Shown: positions 17,480 through 25,890 of the stretch, in pieces
How positions within the stretch are numbered: the stretch's first letter is position 1
Layout: each line of letters begins with the position of its first letter
Assembly: GCA_963696525.1 (NCBI GenBank)
Contig: CAVOKO010000008.1
Coordinates: forward strand, 124,001-188,000
Direction: 5' to 3'
Source: CAWBRT01 sp963696525
GTDB lineage: Bacteria; Acidobacteriota; Terriglobia; Terriglobales; Acidobacteriaceae
DNA length: 64,000 nt
Notes under the pieces: model-generated
Told to the model about the DNA's origin: nothing
Databases searched by the model: none
Seen by the model: only the letters and a program-made list of their open reading frames with translations
Translations under genes and position numbers: made by a program

Positions 17480-18588
17480 CTCGTCTCCTCTGAAAATTGC
17501 TGTCCCAACACTGAGCGGTATAAGTGGGCATGCAGCTCTGCTGTTCGCTCGATGCTGAACAATTTCACGCGCTCCTGTCCCAGACGCCTCATCTTCAAAC
17601 GGCGATCCGGCGAGGCCAACACGGACTGTAATTCACGGGCCAGCGCCTCGTCATCCCCAATCGGCACCAATACTCCGGCATTGCCGACGACATCCGACAA
17701 GCCTGGAACATCAGTGGCGATTATTGGCAATCCAGCCGCCATAGCCTCGCACGCCGCAATTCCGAAGCCTTCGCTGGTGGTCGAGTGCACATAGACATCG
17801 GCTGCTTTAAGTATCCTCGGGACATCGTTTCGTAAACCAAGAAAGGTAACGCGCGCCTCAATTCCCAATTCACACGCGAGATGATGCACCTGCGGGCGAA
17901 GGGGCCCATCACCAACTAGCAAAAGCTGTGCGTTCCGGGTCTTTATCTTTGCAAAAGCTCGCAGCAGTGTGGCATGGTCTTTTGGAAGTTCAAAGCGCGC
18001 GACAAAAACTACCTTTAGAACGGCGGTTGTACCCATGTCCAACTTTGCAGGTTCAGCCGTAGCGAAGGATTCTAGCACAACTCCATTTGGAATAACGCGA
18101 GTCTTGGACGCAACCTGCGGACACCATTTTACAAATTCCTCCGCCGTCGCCTGGCTGACGCACGCGATGGCTCGGAATTGGCGATACATCCATGCATCGA
18201 ACGGGCGCAGCCACGCGTGCTGCCGGCGGCTGTTCGAACCATGCTCAGTCGTAACCAAAGGGACTCGTTTTCCGATTCGCGCGGCAAGGATGGTCCATAG
18301 TTGGGCGGGAAAAAGGTGAACGTGCACGATATCGTAACTCTTAATCAATCGGGCTAGGGGCAACACTTGACGTATGGAGTAGATTTTATTTACCCCAGTA
18401 TCATGCAGCGGCACTCCGGCGGCTTCAAGGGATGTCTCAATCGCGCTACCACTCCGTAATAGCACAACGACATCGCATTCATATCCCAGCCTGCGGAGCC
18501 TCGGTGACATTTCTTTCACGAGAACTTCCGCCCCCCCGAGATTGAGCGAGTCAATAACTTGTAGAATCCGCATGCCAGCCGTGCTCAC
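17476..18588 (-). CDS. glycosyltransferase family 4-like (GT-B fold)
   Basis: A 370-residue GT-B enzyme. The N-terminal domain begins MRILQVIDSLNLGGAEVLV, with the donor-domain entry motif GGAE. The C-terminal domain holds VFVARFELPKDHATLLRAF, LLLVGDGPLR and the EX7E region TSEGFGIAACEAMAAGLP. These are hallmarks of retaining group 1 glycosyltransferases. It would add a sugar from a nucleotide donor to the lipid-linked repeat unit at the cytoplasmic face. It is the first gene of a two-gene minus-strand unit with the methyltransferase, and it diverges from the polymerase candidate at 18848. Start codon ATG 18588. Confidence 0.87.
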   Translation of the reverse strand: MSTAGMRILQVIDSLNLGGAEVLVKEMSPRLRRLGYECDVVVLLRSGSAIETSLEAAGVPLHDTGVNKIYSIRQVLPLARLIKSYDIVHVHLFPAQLWTILAARIGKRVPLVTTEHGSNSRRQHAWLRPFDAWMYRQFRAIACVSQATAEEFVKWCPQVASKTRVIPNGVVLESFATAEPAKLDMGTTAVLKVVFVARFELPKDHATLLRAFAKIKTRNAQLLLVGDGPLRPQVHHLACELGIEARVTFLGLRNDVPRILKAADVYVHSTTSEGFGIAACEAMAAGLPIIATDVPGLSDVVGNAGVLVPIGDDEALARELQSVLASPDRRLKMRRLGQERVKLFSIERTAELHAHLYRSVLGQQFSEETS

Positions 18589-18770
18589 ATGTCTGTTGAG
18601 AAAGTTGATGGTTTATGGTTTGACCATAATATACTAACCATAAGATTGTTGTCTCCTCTTTAGGTTGCGGCGCTTTGTCACTCGTCACTCTTCACGGGGC
18701 TCACGTGGAACCAGCGGCCGCTTTGGGATACGCATGAGTAGCCGGCAACAAGCTAGTATCTTACACGTGA

Positions 18771-18788
18771 TAAGAGCGCTCGCTCTTA
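18771..18788. promoter_or_regulatory. perfect 8-bp inverted repeat upstream of polymerase candidate
   Basis: TAAGAGCG and CGCTCTTA are exact reverse complements around CT. It lies 60-77 bases before the ATG at 18848, in the divergent region between two transcription units. A second perfect dyad follows 14 bases later. No T-run follows, so this is not an obvious terminator. Confidence 0.45.
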
Positions 18789-18802
18789 ATCTTAATGACA
18801 AT

Positions 18803-18825
18803 GTTGGAATACTACGTATTCCAAC
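18803..18825. promoter_or_regulatory. perfect 10-bp inverted repeat upstream of polymerase candidate
   Basis: GTTGGAATAC and GTATTCCAAC pair exactly around TAC. It ends 22 bases before the ATG at 18848, so it could be an operator or an mRNA hairpin close to the ribosome-binding region. No T-run follows. Chance is unlikely for a 10-bp perfect dyad only 14 bases from another perfect one. Confidence 0.5.
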
Positions 18826-18847
18826 CGCGCGAAAACTGGAACGTTAG

Positions 18848-20251
18848 ATGAACGGCAGTCTTTCAAACGCTATATACATGTCAGCTGTAGCGGAAGCTCG
18901 GCGCCTTAACCGCTATACGCTGATTACGAAGGCGATACTGGCAGCTAGTCTCTTGAGCTCGCCGCTGTGGCTTGCGGCGTTATTTTTCACTAGTCCGGAC
19001 GACTATTCTTACGCTACCTCGTTGCTTTTCGTACCTCTTGTAGGCCTAGGCTGTACCTTGATGTTTACTTTCGTGTGGCACGAAGACAGGCCTCTAAGAT
19101 CGCTCCTTGGAACGGGCGTCCTGGTTCGACTGGCAGCCGCCGGTGTTTATATTTGGGTAGGGTTCGTGATCTATGGCGCGGCAGTCGATTCCTTTCATTA
19201 TTGGGACGTTGGCTTGCGGTTGGCGAATGACTTTACGGTGACTGGCTGGTCGACTTTCAAGCCGCCCTATTGGAGTTCGAACCTGATCAGCAATATCTGC
19301 GGCTTGTTGAGCTTGGTTATCGGCGACGCGCTTCCAACCCTGTTCGTGATTTTCGCGTTAGCGTCACTTTGGGGCAGCTATTTCTTTTATCGAGCATTCC
19401 GTATCGCATTTCCAAACGGCGATCATCGGCTATATGGGCTGCTGGTGGTGTTTCTTCCTTCCATTGCGTTCTGGTCTAGCGCCATTGGTAAGGACGCGCT
19501 TGAGCAGCTTTTCATTGGGCTATCGGCATATGGGTTTGCGAGATTGATTCAGAGACCTGGGGTCCGAGCTGCCCTGATCTGTACTGTCGGCATCGCCGGG
19601 GCGATCTTGAGTCGTCCGCACGTGGGAGCAATTGTTGCCTTGGCGTGCTTGCTACCTTACATATTGGCGGGAACGCGCGGGCATTGGATGAGGGTATCGG
19701 CCAAGGTACTCATAGTACCTGTGCTTCTCGTAGCTACGGTTTATCTAGCGGTGGTGGCGGGAAAGTTTGTAGGGATGGAATCCGGGGACGCTGAGATGAC
19801 TCTTCAAAGAGTCAATCAGCTTACTAGAAATACCCAGATCGGCGGTTCAGCTTTCAACCAGGAGCAATCCTTGCCCGTGCGGATTGCCACGGCCCCGTTT
19901 CTGATGTTTCGCCCGCTGCCATGGGAAGTGCACAGCCCGATGGCCGGAATCGCATTTTTGGAAGCCTTCGCATTGTTCGTTTTCTGTTGGAAGAGGCGGA
20001 ATGACTTTAAGGCGGCCGTGAGTCGCTGGCGCACTCCTTACATTGCCTTTATTCTGATTTTTTCGGCAGAATTTTCCTTAGCCTTCGCCGCCACCGTGAG
20101 CAATTTCGGCATTCTGGTACGGCAGAGGATCATGTTGATCCCGCTGATGCTAATGCTATTCTGTGCAAACCTCTCCAAGTCCGGCTCGGTTGCCGTCGAG
20201 GCTGACGCACAGCGCGACGTGACAAGCCTGCTGCGGCGAACGGAGCCATAG
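18848..20251 (+). CDS. multi-pass membrane protein, candidate polysaccharide polymerase
   Basis: A 467-residue protein with roughly ten to twelve hydrophobic segments and no soluble domain. Residues about 115-150 form a loop with DSFHYWDVG and GWSTFKPPYW, and FWSSAIGKDALEQL follows near residue 210. This layout, a large aromatic loop and a conserved S-x-x-GKDA segment, is seen in membrane proteins of EPS clusters variously annotated as glycosyltransferase family 39-like or polymerase-like. No other Wzy candidate lies in the locus, so Wzy is a reasonable guess. A polyprenol-dependent GT-C transferase is the alternative. Two perfect dyads precede the gene. Confidence 0.55.
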   Translation: MNGSLSNAIYMSAVAEARRLNRYTLITKAILAASLLSSPLWLAALFFTSPDDYSYATSLLFVPLVGLGCTLMFTFVWHEDRPLRSLLGTGVLVRLAAAGVYIWVGFVIYGAAVDSFHYWDVGLRLANDFTVTGWSTFKPPYWSSNLISNICGLLSLVIGDALPTLFVIFALASLWGSYFFYRAFRIAFPNGDHRLYGLLVVFLPSIAFWSSAIGKDALEQLFIGLSAYGFARLIQRPGVRAALICTVGIAGAILSRPHVGAIVALACLLPYILAGTRGHWMRVSAKVLIVPVLLVATVYLAVVAGKFVGMESGDAEMTLQRVNQLTRNTQIGGSAFNQEQSLPVRIATAPFLMFRPLPWEVHSPMAGIAFLEAFALFVFCWKRRNDFKAAVSRWRTPYIAFILIFSAEFSLAFAATVSNFGILVRQRIMLIPLMLMLFCANLSKSGSVAVEADAQRDVTSLLRRTEP

Positions 20252-20378
20252 ATGCGCGGGATAGACGGATTTGTGGAAGTTGATCCGTGCAGTTCAGCGA
20301 AGACTTTCAAGGAAATCGCACTGCGTATGGCCCACACTCTGCGGCTTGGTCGTGTGCCCGCGCGAACGGGGAGCCGGC

Positions 20379-21590
20379 GTGAACTTTAAGGTCTTGCACG
20401 CGGTTACTTCTTCTTTAAGCCTGGTATTTCTGAACGGCCAAATGCGTTACTTGCGAGAGGCCGGATTCGAGCCGGCGGTCGTTTGCAGTCCCGGAGAACA
20501 GACCGCAGTCACGGAATCGGTGGAGTCCGTTCCCGTGTTCACGACGACCATGGAACGGGAGATTTCTCCGCTGCGCGATCTACTTTCGCTGGTTCGCTTA
20601 TTCTGCCTGGTGCGACGCTTGCGTCCGGCAATCTCGAACGTTGGTACTCCCAAGGCAGGCCTGTTAGTCGGGTTGGCGGCATGGCTCAACCGCGTTCCCT
20701 GCCGAATCTACACCTTGCACGGACTGCGCGTGGAGACCGCGCGCGGAATCAAGCGCCGTATTCTTACCCTGACCGAGCGCATCGCCTGCGCTTGCGCGCA
20801 TCGCGTTGTTTGCGTGAGTCCAAGCCTGCAACGGCGGGCCGCTGAATTGCGGCTGGTGTCGCTGAAAAAGACCGTCGTATTGGGGTCCGGGAGCTGCAAC
20901 GGAGTTGACTTCGCGCGTTTCGCGCCTACTCCCGAGCGGAGGGCGCGAGCAACCGAAATTCGCCGGCGCCTTGGCATTGAGCCCGGAACCCCAGTGCTCA
21001 GTTTTGCCGGCCGCTTTACTCGCGATAAAGGGGTTCCGGAATTGATGGAAGCGTTCCGGCTGGTACGGAAGCGCGTTCCCAAAGCATGTTTGCTGCTGAT
21101 TGGCAGTTATGAGCTTGGCGATCCCGTACCGCCCGAAACGCAGAGCGCAATCGAAAAGGATCCGGGAGTTGTGCGCATTGACTTCACGGATGAGATTGCC
21201 TCGTACTATCACGTAATGGATATTTTCGTCCTGCCTACACGCAGAGAAGGGTTTCCCAATTGCGTGCTGGAAGCACAGGCGGCGGAATGCCCGGTGGTGA
21301 CCACGCGTGCGACTGGCGCGGTGGACTCGATTGAAGACGGTGTTACAGGGTTCTTGGTGCCGATTGGCGACGCCGCAGCGACGGCGGAGGCCATCGTGAG
21401 AGTCCTCTCAGATGCTGCGAAGGCTCGGCGCATGGGAGACTGCGGCCGCGAGCGTGTCATGCGGCTGTTTCGCCAGGAGTTAGTCTGGAAGGGCTTGGCT
21501 GACCTGTATCGCGAGTTGCTACGCGAGCGCGGACTGACTGTGCCAGCCTCGCACTCTGCCGATTTTGCCGTGAGTGTGCGCAATTCATGA
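20379..21590 (+). CDS. glycosyltransferase family 4-like (GT-B fold)
   Basis: A 403-residue group 1 glycosyltransferase from GTG 20379, where the family sequence begins (NFKVLHAVTSSLSL); a further open 5' part of 36 codons has no similarity. RIYTLHGLR lies in the N-terminal domain. FAGRFTRDKGVPELMEAF, LLLIGSYE and TRREGFPNCVLEAQAAECP, with both Glu of the EX7E motif, lie in the donor domain. The combination resembles PglA-type transferases that act right after a PglC-like primer enzyme, and the PglC-like gene indeed overlaps its stop by four bases (ATGA). Sugar specificity is inferred from context only. Confidence 0.87.
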   Translation: MNFKVLHAVTSSLSLVFLNGQMRYLREAGFEPAVVCSPGEQTAVTESVESVPVFTTTMEREISPLRDLLSLVRLFCLVRRLRPAISNVGTPKAGLLVGLAAWLNRVPCRIYTLHGLRVETARGIKRRILTLTERIACACAHRVVCVSPSLQRRAAELRLVSLKKTVVLGSGSCNGVDFARFAPTPERRARATEIRRRLGIEPGTPVLSFAGRFTRDKGVPELMEAFRLVRKRVPKACLLLIGSYELGDPVPPETQSAIEKDPGVVRIDFTDEIASYYHVMDIFVLPTRREGFPNCVLEAQAAECPVVTTRATGAVDSIEDGVTGFLVPIGDAAATAEAIVRVLSDAAKARRMGDCGRERVMRLFRQELVWKGLADLYRELLRERGLTVPASHSADFAVSVRNS

Positions 21591-22222
21591 ATGCTTGCGC
21601 GAAACGTCTGCTTGACTTAACGGGAGCTTTGCTCGGACTCATCTCACTGTCCCCTCTACTCCTCGCGATCGCCGTTGCGATTCGTCTGAGCATGGGTACT
21701 CCCGTGCTTTTCCGTCAGACTCGACCGGGGTATCGGTCACGGCCGTTCACGGTATTCAAGTTTCGCACCATGACCATGGCAGACATGGCTTCTTCCCCTG
21801 TGCCCGATGCCGGCCGGATCACTTCTCTGGGAGCGTGGTTGCGCCGCCTCAGTCTGGATGAGTTACCACAACTGTGGAATGTGTTCCTGGGAGAGATGAG
21901 CCTGGTTGGCCCGCGCCCGCTCTTGATGGCGTATCTGGACCGATACACGCCCGAGCAGGCCCGGCGGCAGCTGGTGAAACCCGGCATTACGGGATGGGCC
22001 CAGATCCATGGTCGCAACGCTTTGAGTTGGGAAGAGAAATTAGACCTGGATGCCTGGTATGCGGACCACCATAGCTTCCTTCTCGACTTGCGTATCTTGC
22101 TCAAGACGGTCGCGCGCGTGTGGCAGCGCGAAGGGATATCCCAACCGGGACATGCCACAATGCCAGAATTCATGGGAAGCGGTGCCGTGGAGAAGCCGCG
22201 GTCCCCGCTGGCGGATAAATAG
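21587..22222 (+). CDS. PglC-like undecaprenyl-phosphate sugar phosphotransferase
   Basis: A 211-residue monotopic phosphoglycosyl transferase, the small form with one re-entrant helix (residues 8-33). Motifs include KRLLDLTGALLGL, FRQTRPGY, FKFRTMT, RLSLDELPQLWNVF with the catalytic Asp-Glu pair, and MSLVGPRPLL. It transfers a sugar-1-phosphate from a UDP-sugar to undecaprenyl phosphate and so starts the repeat unit on the inner membrane. PglC of Campylobacter uses UDP-diNAc-bacillosamine, and the PglF-, PglD- and PglE-like genes around it support a similar donor here. The start overlaps the preceding glycosyltransferase. Confidence 0.9.
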   Translation: MNACAKRLLDLTGALLGLISLSPLLLAIAVAIRLSMGTPVLFRQTRPGYRSRPFTVFKFRTMTMADMASSPVPDAGRITSLGAWLRRLSLDELPQLWNVFLGEMSLVGPRPLLMAYLDRYTPEQARRQLVKPGITGWAQIHGRNALSWEEKLDLDAWYADHHSFLLDLRILLKTVARVWQREGISQPGHATMPEFMGSGAVEKPRSPLADK

Positions 22223-22301
22223 GGATTAGCGTGCAGCAAATGGCCATCACGAGTCCGGGAAACGCGGGGAAAATGTTCGGGACGCATGACAGGCGGCATC
22301 C

Positions 22302-22967
22302 GTGACCAGCGCACGCGAAGTCTTCGTGTATGGTGCGAGCGGCCACGGCAAAGTTGTGGCGGATATTCTGCTTGCCGGCCGGCAGAAGGTCGCGGGTTAT
22401 ATCGACGATGGCGATGGACTGGCGGGCACAGAGATCATGGGTATCCCGGTTGTAGGAGATTTTGAATGGCTCAAGCGCTACACGGCTACGCATAGGGTCG
22501 CTATAGCTCTCGGAATTGGTGGTAACTGCAATCGACGCAAAGTGGCCGAACGCTGCCGTGATTCCGGAATCGAGCTTGTCACCGCGATCCATCCCTCTGC
22601 CGTAGTTGCGAGCTCTGCGGTAATCGGGGTGGGTACGGTCCTTATGGCGAGCAGTGTGGTTAATCCCGACGCCCGCATCGGCTGCGGAGTGATTGTAAAT
22701 ACGGCGGCCATCGTGGAGCACGATTGCGTCATTGGCGATTATGCACACCTCTCGCCTAACTCGGCGATCGGGGGCGCAGGCGCACTGGGCGCGACTTCGT
22801 GGCTCGGAATGGGCGCCGTAATCATTCATGGCGTGCGCGTTGGCATTGGAACCATTGTCGGCGCCGGTGCGGTTGTGGTTCGAGATCTGCCTGACGGGGT
22901 CGTCGCGTTCGGAGTCCCTGCGCGCGTTCAACGTCAGGCACATTGCCGGCCAGTCAGTAGCAAGTAA
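22302..22967 (+). CDS. PglD/NeuD-like sugar O- or N-acetyltransferase
   Basis: A 221-residue protein starting at GTG 22302. The N-terminal Rossmann-like part binds the UDP-sugar (VFVYGASGHGKVVADIL). From about residue 85 a left-handed beta-helix of hexapeptide repeats follows, with HPSAVVASSAVIG, NTAAIVEHDCVIGD and SPNSAIGGAGALG, including the catalytic His in EHDC. PglD acetylates UDP-4-amino-4,6-dideoxy-GlcNAc to UDP-diNAc-bacillosamine; NeuD-like homologues act on sialic acids. With a PglC-like gene just before it, the PglD role is favoured, though a LegH-like role in nonulosonate synthesis is possible. Confidence 0.85.
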   Translation: MTSAREVFVYGASGHGKVVADILLAGRQKVAGYIDDGDGLAGTEIMGIPVVGDFEWLKRYTATHRVAIALGIGGNCNRRKVAERCRDSGIELVTAIHPSAVVASSAVIGVGTVLMASSVVNPDARIGCGVIVNTAAIVEHDCVIGDYAHLSPNSAIGGAGALGATSWLGMGAVIIHGVRVGIGTIVGAGAVVVRDLPDGVVAFGVPARVQRQAHCRPVSSK

Positions 22968-23016
22968 CACGGAGAACGGTTTGCAGTTGAAAGAGCATAG
23001 GTCTGGTGCTTCCACA

Positions 23017-24159
23017 ATGCGCGTTGCTTTCTTTCATCCTTGCCTTATGAGTGGAGGCATTCAAAGGGTATTCCTGAATTTGGCCCGTGGGTTTCTGGCG
23101 CATGGATTAGCTGTGGACCTGGTTCAGGCCACGCCGGACAATGAGATACGCGATCAGGTACCTGCGGGAGTACGACTCGTGGACCTGAACGCGCACCGCG
23201 CACTGGCCAGCTTGTTGCCGCTAGTTAGATACTTGCGACGGGAGCGCCCGGATGTGATGATTTGCGGTGCGATCCAGACGAATATTGCGGCGATCTGGGC
23301 CCGACGTCTCAGCAGCGTACCCACAAAACTGATTCTAACCGAACATAATCCAGTTTCCGTTATCGCGGCTAACGCGCGTACTCTTCGTGCCAAAGTGACT
23401 CCGTGGTTTGTGCGCCGGTTCTATCCCTGGGCCGATGAGTTGGTGGCGGTTTCCCATGGTGCGGCCACCGATCTTGCGTGCTTGCTTGGAATGCCGGTTC
23501 AGAAGATCAGGGTTATCTATAATCCAATCATCGGTCCGGAGCTCTGGAGCCGCATCGAAGAGCCGCTCGAACATGCTTGGTTTGCCGCGGGTCAGAAGCC
23601 GGTCTTGATTGCCGTGGGCCGACTCCACTACCAAAAAGACTATCCCACACTGCTGCGGGCATTTGCGATCTTGCGCAAGAGCGTGGATTGCCGGGTGATG
23701 TTTCTGGGCGACGGCGAAGAACGGGGAAATCTGGAAGCACTGGCGCGCGACCTTGGCGTAGAGGCGAATGTGTTGTTTGCGGGCAACGTACCCAATCCGC
23801 TACCTTACATGCGCCGTGCCGCAGTTCTGGTGCTGTCGTCGATCTGGGAAGCTCTGCCGACCGTGCTGATTGAAGGTTTGGCCGCGGGTGTCCCTATTGT
23901 CGCGACCGATTGTCCGGTTGGTCCCCGGGAAATTCTTATGGATGGCGCTTACGGAACGCTGGTTCCAGTCGGTGACGCTGGCGCCATGTCCGGCGCGGTG
24001 AAAGGGGCGTTGCAGTCACCCCGGCCTCGGATGTCAAAGGACAACCTCCAGCGCTTTGAGCACAGGGCTGCCGTAGAGGCGTACTTGAATCTGCTGACCA
24101 ACGAGCGAGTGGGATTACCTTTCATTCCGGATACTTCTTCATGCGCTTCCTGCAAGTAA
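23017..24159 (+). CDS. glycosyltransferase family 4-like (GT-B fold)
   Basis: A 380-residue group 1 glycosyltransferase counted from ATG 23017 (MRVAFFHPCLMSGGIQRV). A TTG at 22981 is an alternative start, and the open frame extends further upstream into the PglD-like gene without similarity. Donor-domain motifs: AVGRLHYQKDYPTLLRAF, VMFLGDGEERG, VLSSIWEALPTVLIEGLAAG. The two Glu of EX7E are present as E...E in that last segment. It resembles PglJ/PglH-type N-acetylgalactosaminyltransferases in general layout, but the donor cannot be assigned. It is between the acetyltransferase and aminotransferase genes. Confidence 0.86.
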   Translation: MRVAFFHPCLMSGGIQRVFLNLARGFLAHGLAVDLVQATPDNEIRDQVPAGVRLVDLNAHRALASLLPLVRYLRRERPDVMICGAIQTNIAAIWARRLSSVPTKLILTEHNPVSVIAANARTLRAKVTPWFVRRFYPWADELVAVSHGAATDLACLLGMPVQKIRVIYNPIIGPELWSRIEEPLEHAWFAAGQKPVLIAVGRLHYQKDYPTLLRAFAILRKSVDCRVMFLGDGEERGNLEALARDLGVEANVLFAGNVPNPLPYMRRAAVLVLSSIWEALPTVLIEGLAAGVPIVATDCPVGPREILMDGAYGTLVPVGDAGAMSGAVKGALQSPRPRMSKDNLQRFEHRAAVEAYLNLLTNERVGLPFIPDTSSCASCK

Positions 24160-24214
24160 TCGAAGGACTATTCACAGCAGGCTGCTGAGATACAAGACTG
24201 CTCCTGGACACAAG

Positions 24215-25447
24215 ATGACTATGGTTACTACGAAATTGCAATCTGAATTAGCGGTTGAAGGCGGTCCGAAGCTTCGGTCCGAACCGTTCGCCGATTGGCC
24301 CTTGTTTTCAGAGGACGAGATCGAGGCCGCTGAATCCGTTCTGCGTTCCGGAAATGTCAACTACTGGACTGGTGAAGAAGGGCGACGCTTCGAAGTAGAG
24401 TACGCCGAATATACCGGATGCAAGCATGCGGTTGCCGTAGCGAATGGGACGGTCGCGCTGGAGTTGTGTCTCTATGGGTTGGGAATCGGCCCCGGTGACG
24501 AAGTCATCGTGACCAGCCGCACCTTTATCGCCTCCGCCAGTTCCGTGGTTATGCGCGGTGCCACTCCGGTGATGGCCGATGTTGACCGCGATTCCCAGAA
24601 CACCACGGCTGAGACTATCCGCGCGGCGCTTACCCCGCGAACGCGGGCTATCATCGCGGTACACTTGGCCGGATGGCCTTGTGACATGGACCCCATTCTG
24701 GAGCTTGCCCGCGAGCGTGGGCTGAAGGTCGTCGAGGATTGCGCTCAGGCGCATGGGGCGATGTACAAGGGACGGCCCGTGGGTTCCATGGGTGACGCTA
24801 ACGCTTTCTCCTTTTGCCAGGACAAGATCATGACGACAGGGGGTGAAGGTGGCTTGGTGACCACAAATGATTCGGAGGTCTGGTCCCGCGCATGGTCTTT
24901 CAAGGATCACGGTAAGAGCTACGACGCCATCTATAGTTATCCCCATCCGCGAGGCCGTTTTTGGCCGCATGAATCATTCGGTACGAACTACAGGCTCACG
25001 GAAATGCAGTCCGCCATCGGCCGGGTCTTGCTGCGCAAACTGCCGAACCTGGTGAATAAACGCCGTCAGCTTGCTTCCATACTGACTCGGCGCTTTTCGT
25101 CGATGCCGGCGCTGCGCGTCACGACTCCACCGGAAGGCATCTATCACTCCTACTACAAGTACTATGCTTTCTTGCGTCCGGAAACCTTGCGTGAGGGGTG
25201 GGATCAGCAGCGTGTAATCGAAGCCATTCATGCCGAAGGCATCCCATGCTTCTGGGGTAGCTGCAGCGAGATTTACCTGGAGAAGGCCTTCTCGCAGCCT
25301 ATGCGTCCGTCCTCAAGGTTGCCTGTGGCAAAAGAATTGGGTGAGACGGCACTTATGTTTCTTGTCCACCCGACGTTGTCGGAGACCGACATGGATGATG
25401 TCGCAGATGGAGTGCAAAAGGTTTTGACGGTAGCGACGCAGGCATAG
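24215..25447 (+). CDS. DegT/DnrJ/EryC1/StrS sugar aminotransferase
   Basis: A 410-residue PLP enzyme. The N-terminus (FSEDEIEAAESVLRSGNVNY) and VAVANGTVALELCLYGLGIG are typical of the family. EDCAQAHGAMYKGRPVGS carries the Asp that contacts PLP, and SFCQDKIMTTGGEGG carries the PLP-binding Lys. It transfers an amino group to C4 (or C3) of a nucleotide-linked keto sugar. The 4-keto product of the dehydratase at 8863 is the natural substrate (PglE role). It is also the only aminotransferase in the window and may have to serve the nonulosonate pathway. A terminator-like hairpin begins at its stop codon. Confidence 0.88.
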   Translation: MTMVTTKLQSELAVEGGPKLRSEPFADWPLFSEDEIEAAESVLRSGNVNYWTGEEGRRFEVEYAEYTGCKHAVAVANGTVALELCLYGLGIGPGDEVIVTSRTFIASASSVVMRGATPVMADVDRDSQNTTAETIRAALTPRTRAIIAVHLAGWPCDMDPILELARERGLKVVEDCAQAHGAMYKGRPVGSMGDANAFSFCQDKIMTTGGEGGLVTTNDSEVWSRAWSFKDHGKSYDAIYSYPHPRGRFWPHESFGTNYRLTEMQSAIGRVLLRKLPNLVNKRRQLASILTRRFSSMPALRVTTPPEGIYHSYYKYYAFLRPETLREGWDQQRVIEAIHAEGIPCFWGSCSEIYLEKAFSQPMRPSSRLPVAKELGETALMFLVHPTLSETDMDDVADGVQKVLTVATQA

Positions 25448-25474
25448 GCGCTGAAGGCCGGTGGCGCCGTTTTT
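25447..25474 (+). terminator. candidate rho-independent terminator after aminotransferase
   Basis: GGCGC (25447-25451) and GCGCC (25464-25468) pair around a 12-base loop that itself contains GGCC, followed directly by G and five Ts. It begins at the aminotransferase stop codon and would end the EPS core transcript before the repeat region. Confidence 0.45.
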
Positions 25475-25686
25475 CCGCATACAAGACCAGCTACTAGCAC
25501 CGGGAGATCCTTACTTTTCTGCGCAACCTGGGCGCATGTGTGTCCTTGCACTTATTGATCCATGGATTTGCATATAGACTTTGGCCGATTTCGGTATTCT
25601 GCGTTATTCGCGGAGATAGGTGTATGGCTTTTGCTGAAACCAATGTACCATAACGCTACTACTTTCATTTCTATGCGGGTGCTTCC

Positions 25687-25890
25687 ATGTCGCCAATGAC
25701 AGATCCTCCCCCCGAGGTTACAGCCTCCTATCCCGCGGTGACTCGACATCGCCGAAAAAGACGCACCCGTGGTCTCCGTAGCCGGGCGGCAAGGAAAGTC
25801 CTCCGCATCACCGGTTACGTGATATTTCACATCATCTTTATTTGTACCTTGATCTATATCTGGAGAGCGATAGTATTTCGAGATCAATAG
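25687..25890 (+). CDS. small membrane protein within inverted repeat, intact copy
   Basis: A 67-residue frame, very basic in the middle (HRRKRRTRGLRSRAARK), followed by one membrane helix (GYVIFHIIFICTLIYIW) and a short tail. The positive-inside rule predicts the basic part in the cytoplasm. A second ATG at 25696 matches the start preserved in the decayed copy at 11190-11385; 25687 lies just outside the repeat. It converges with the zinc-ribbon gene on the other strand. No family is recognised. Evidence for being a real gene is its composition and the parallel frame in the other copy, so confidence is modest. Confidence 0.4.
   Translation: MSPMTDPPPEVTASYPAVTRHRRKRRTRGLRSRAARKVLRITGYVIFHIIFICTLIYIWRAIVFRDQ

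Noticed and set aside
20271..20378. 5' extension of the glycosyltransferase frame at 20379
   Set aside because: Sequence before NFKVLHAVTSS has no resemblance to the family, and the GTG at 20379 is well placed.
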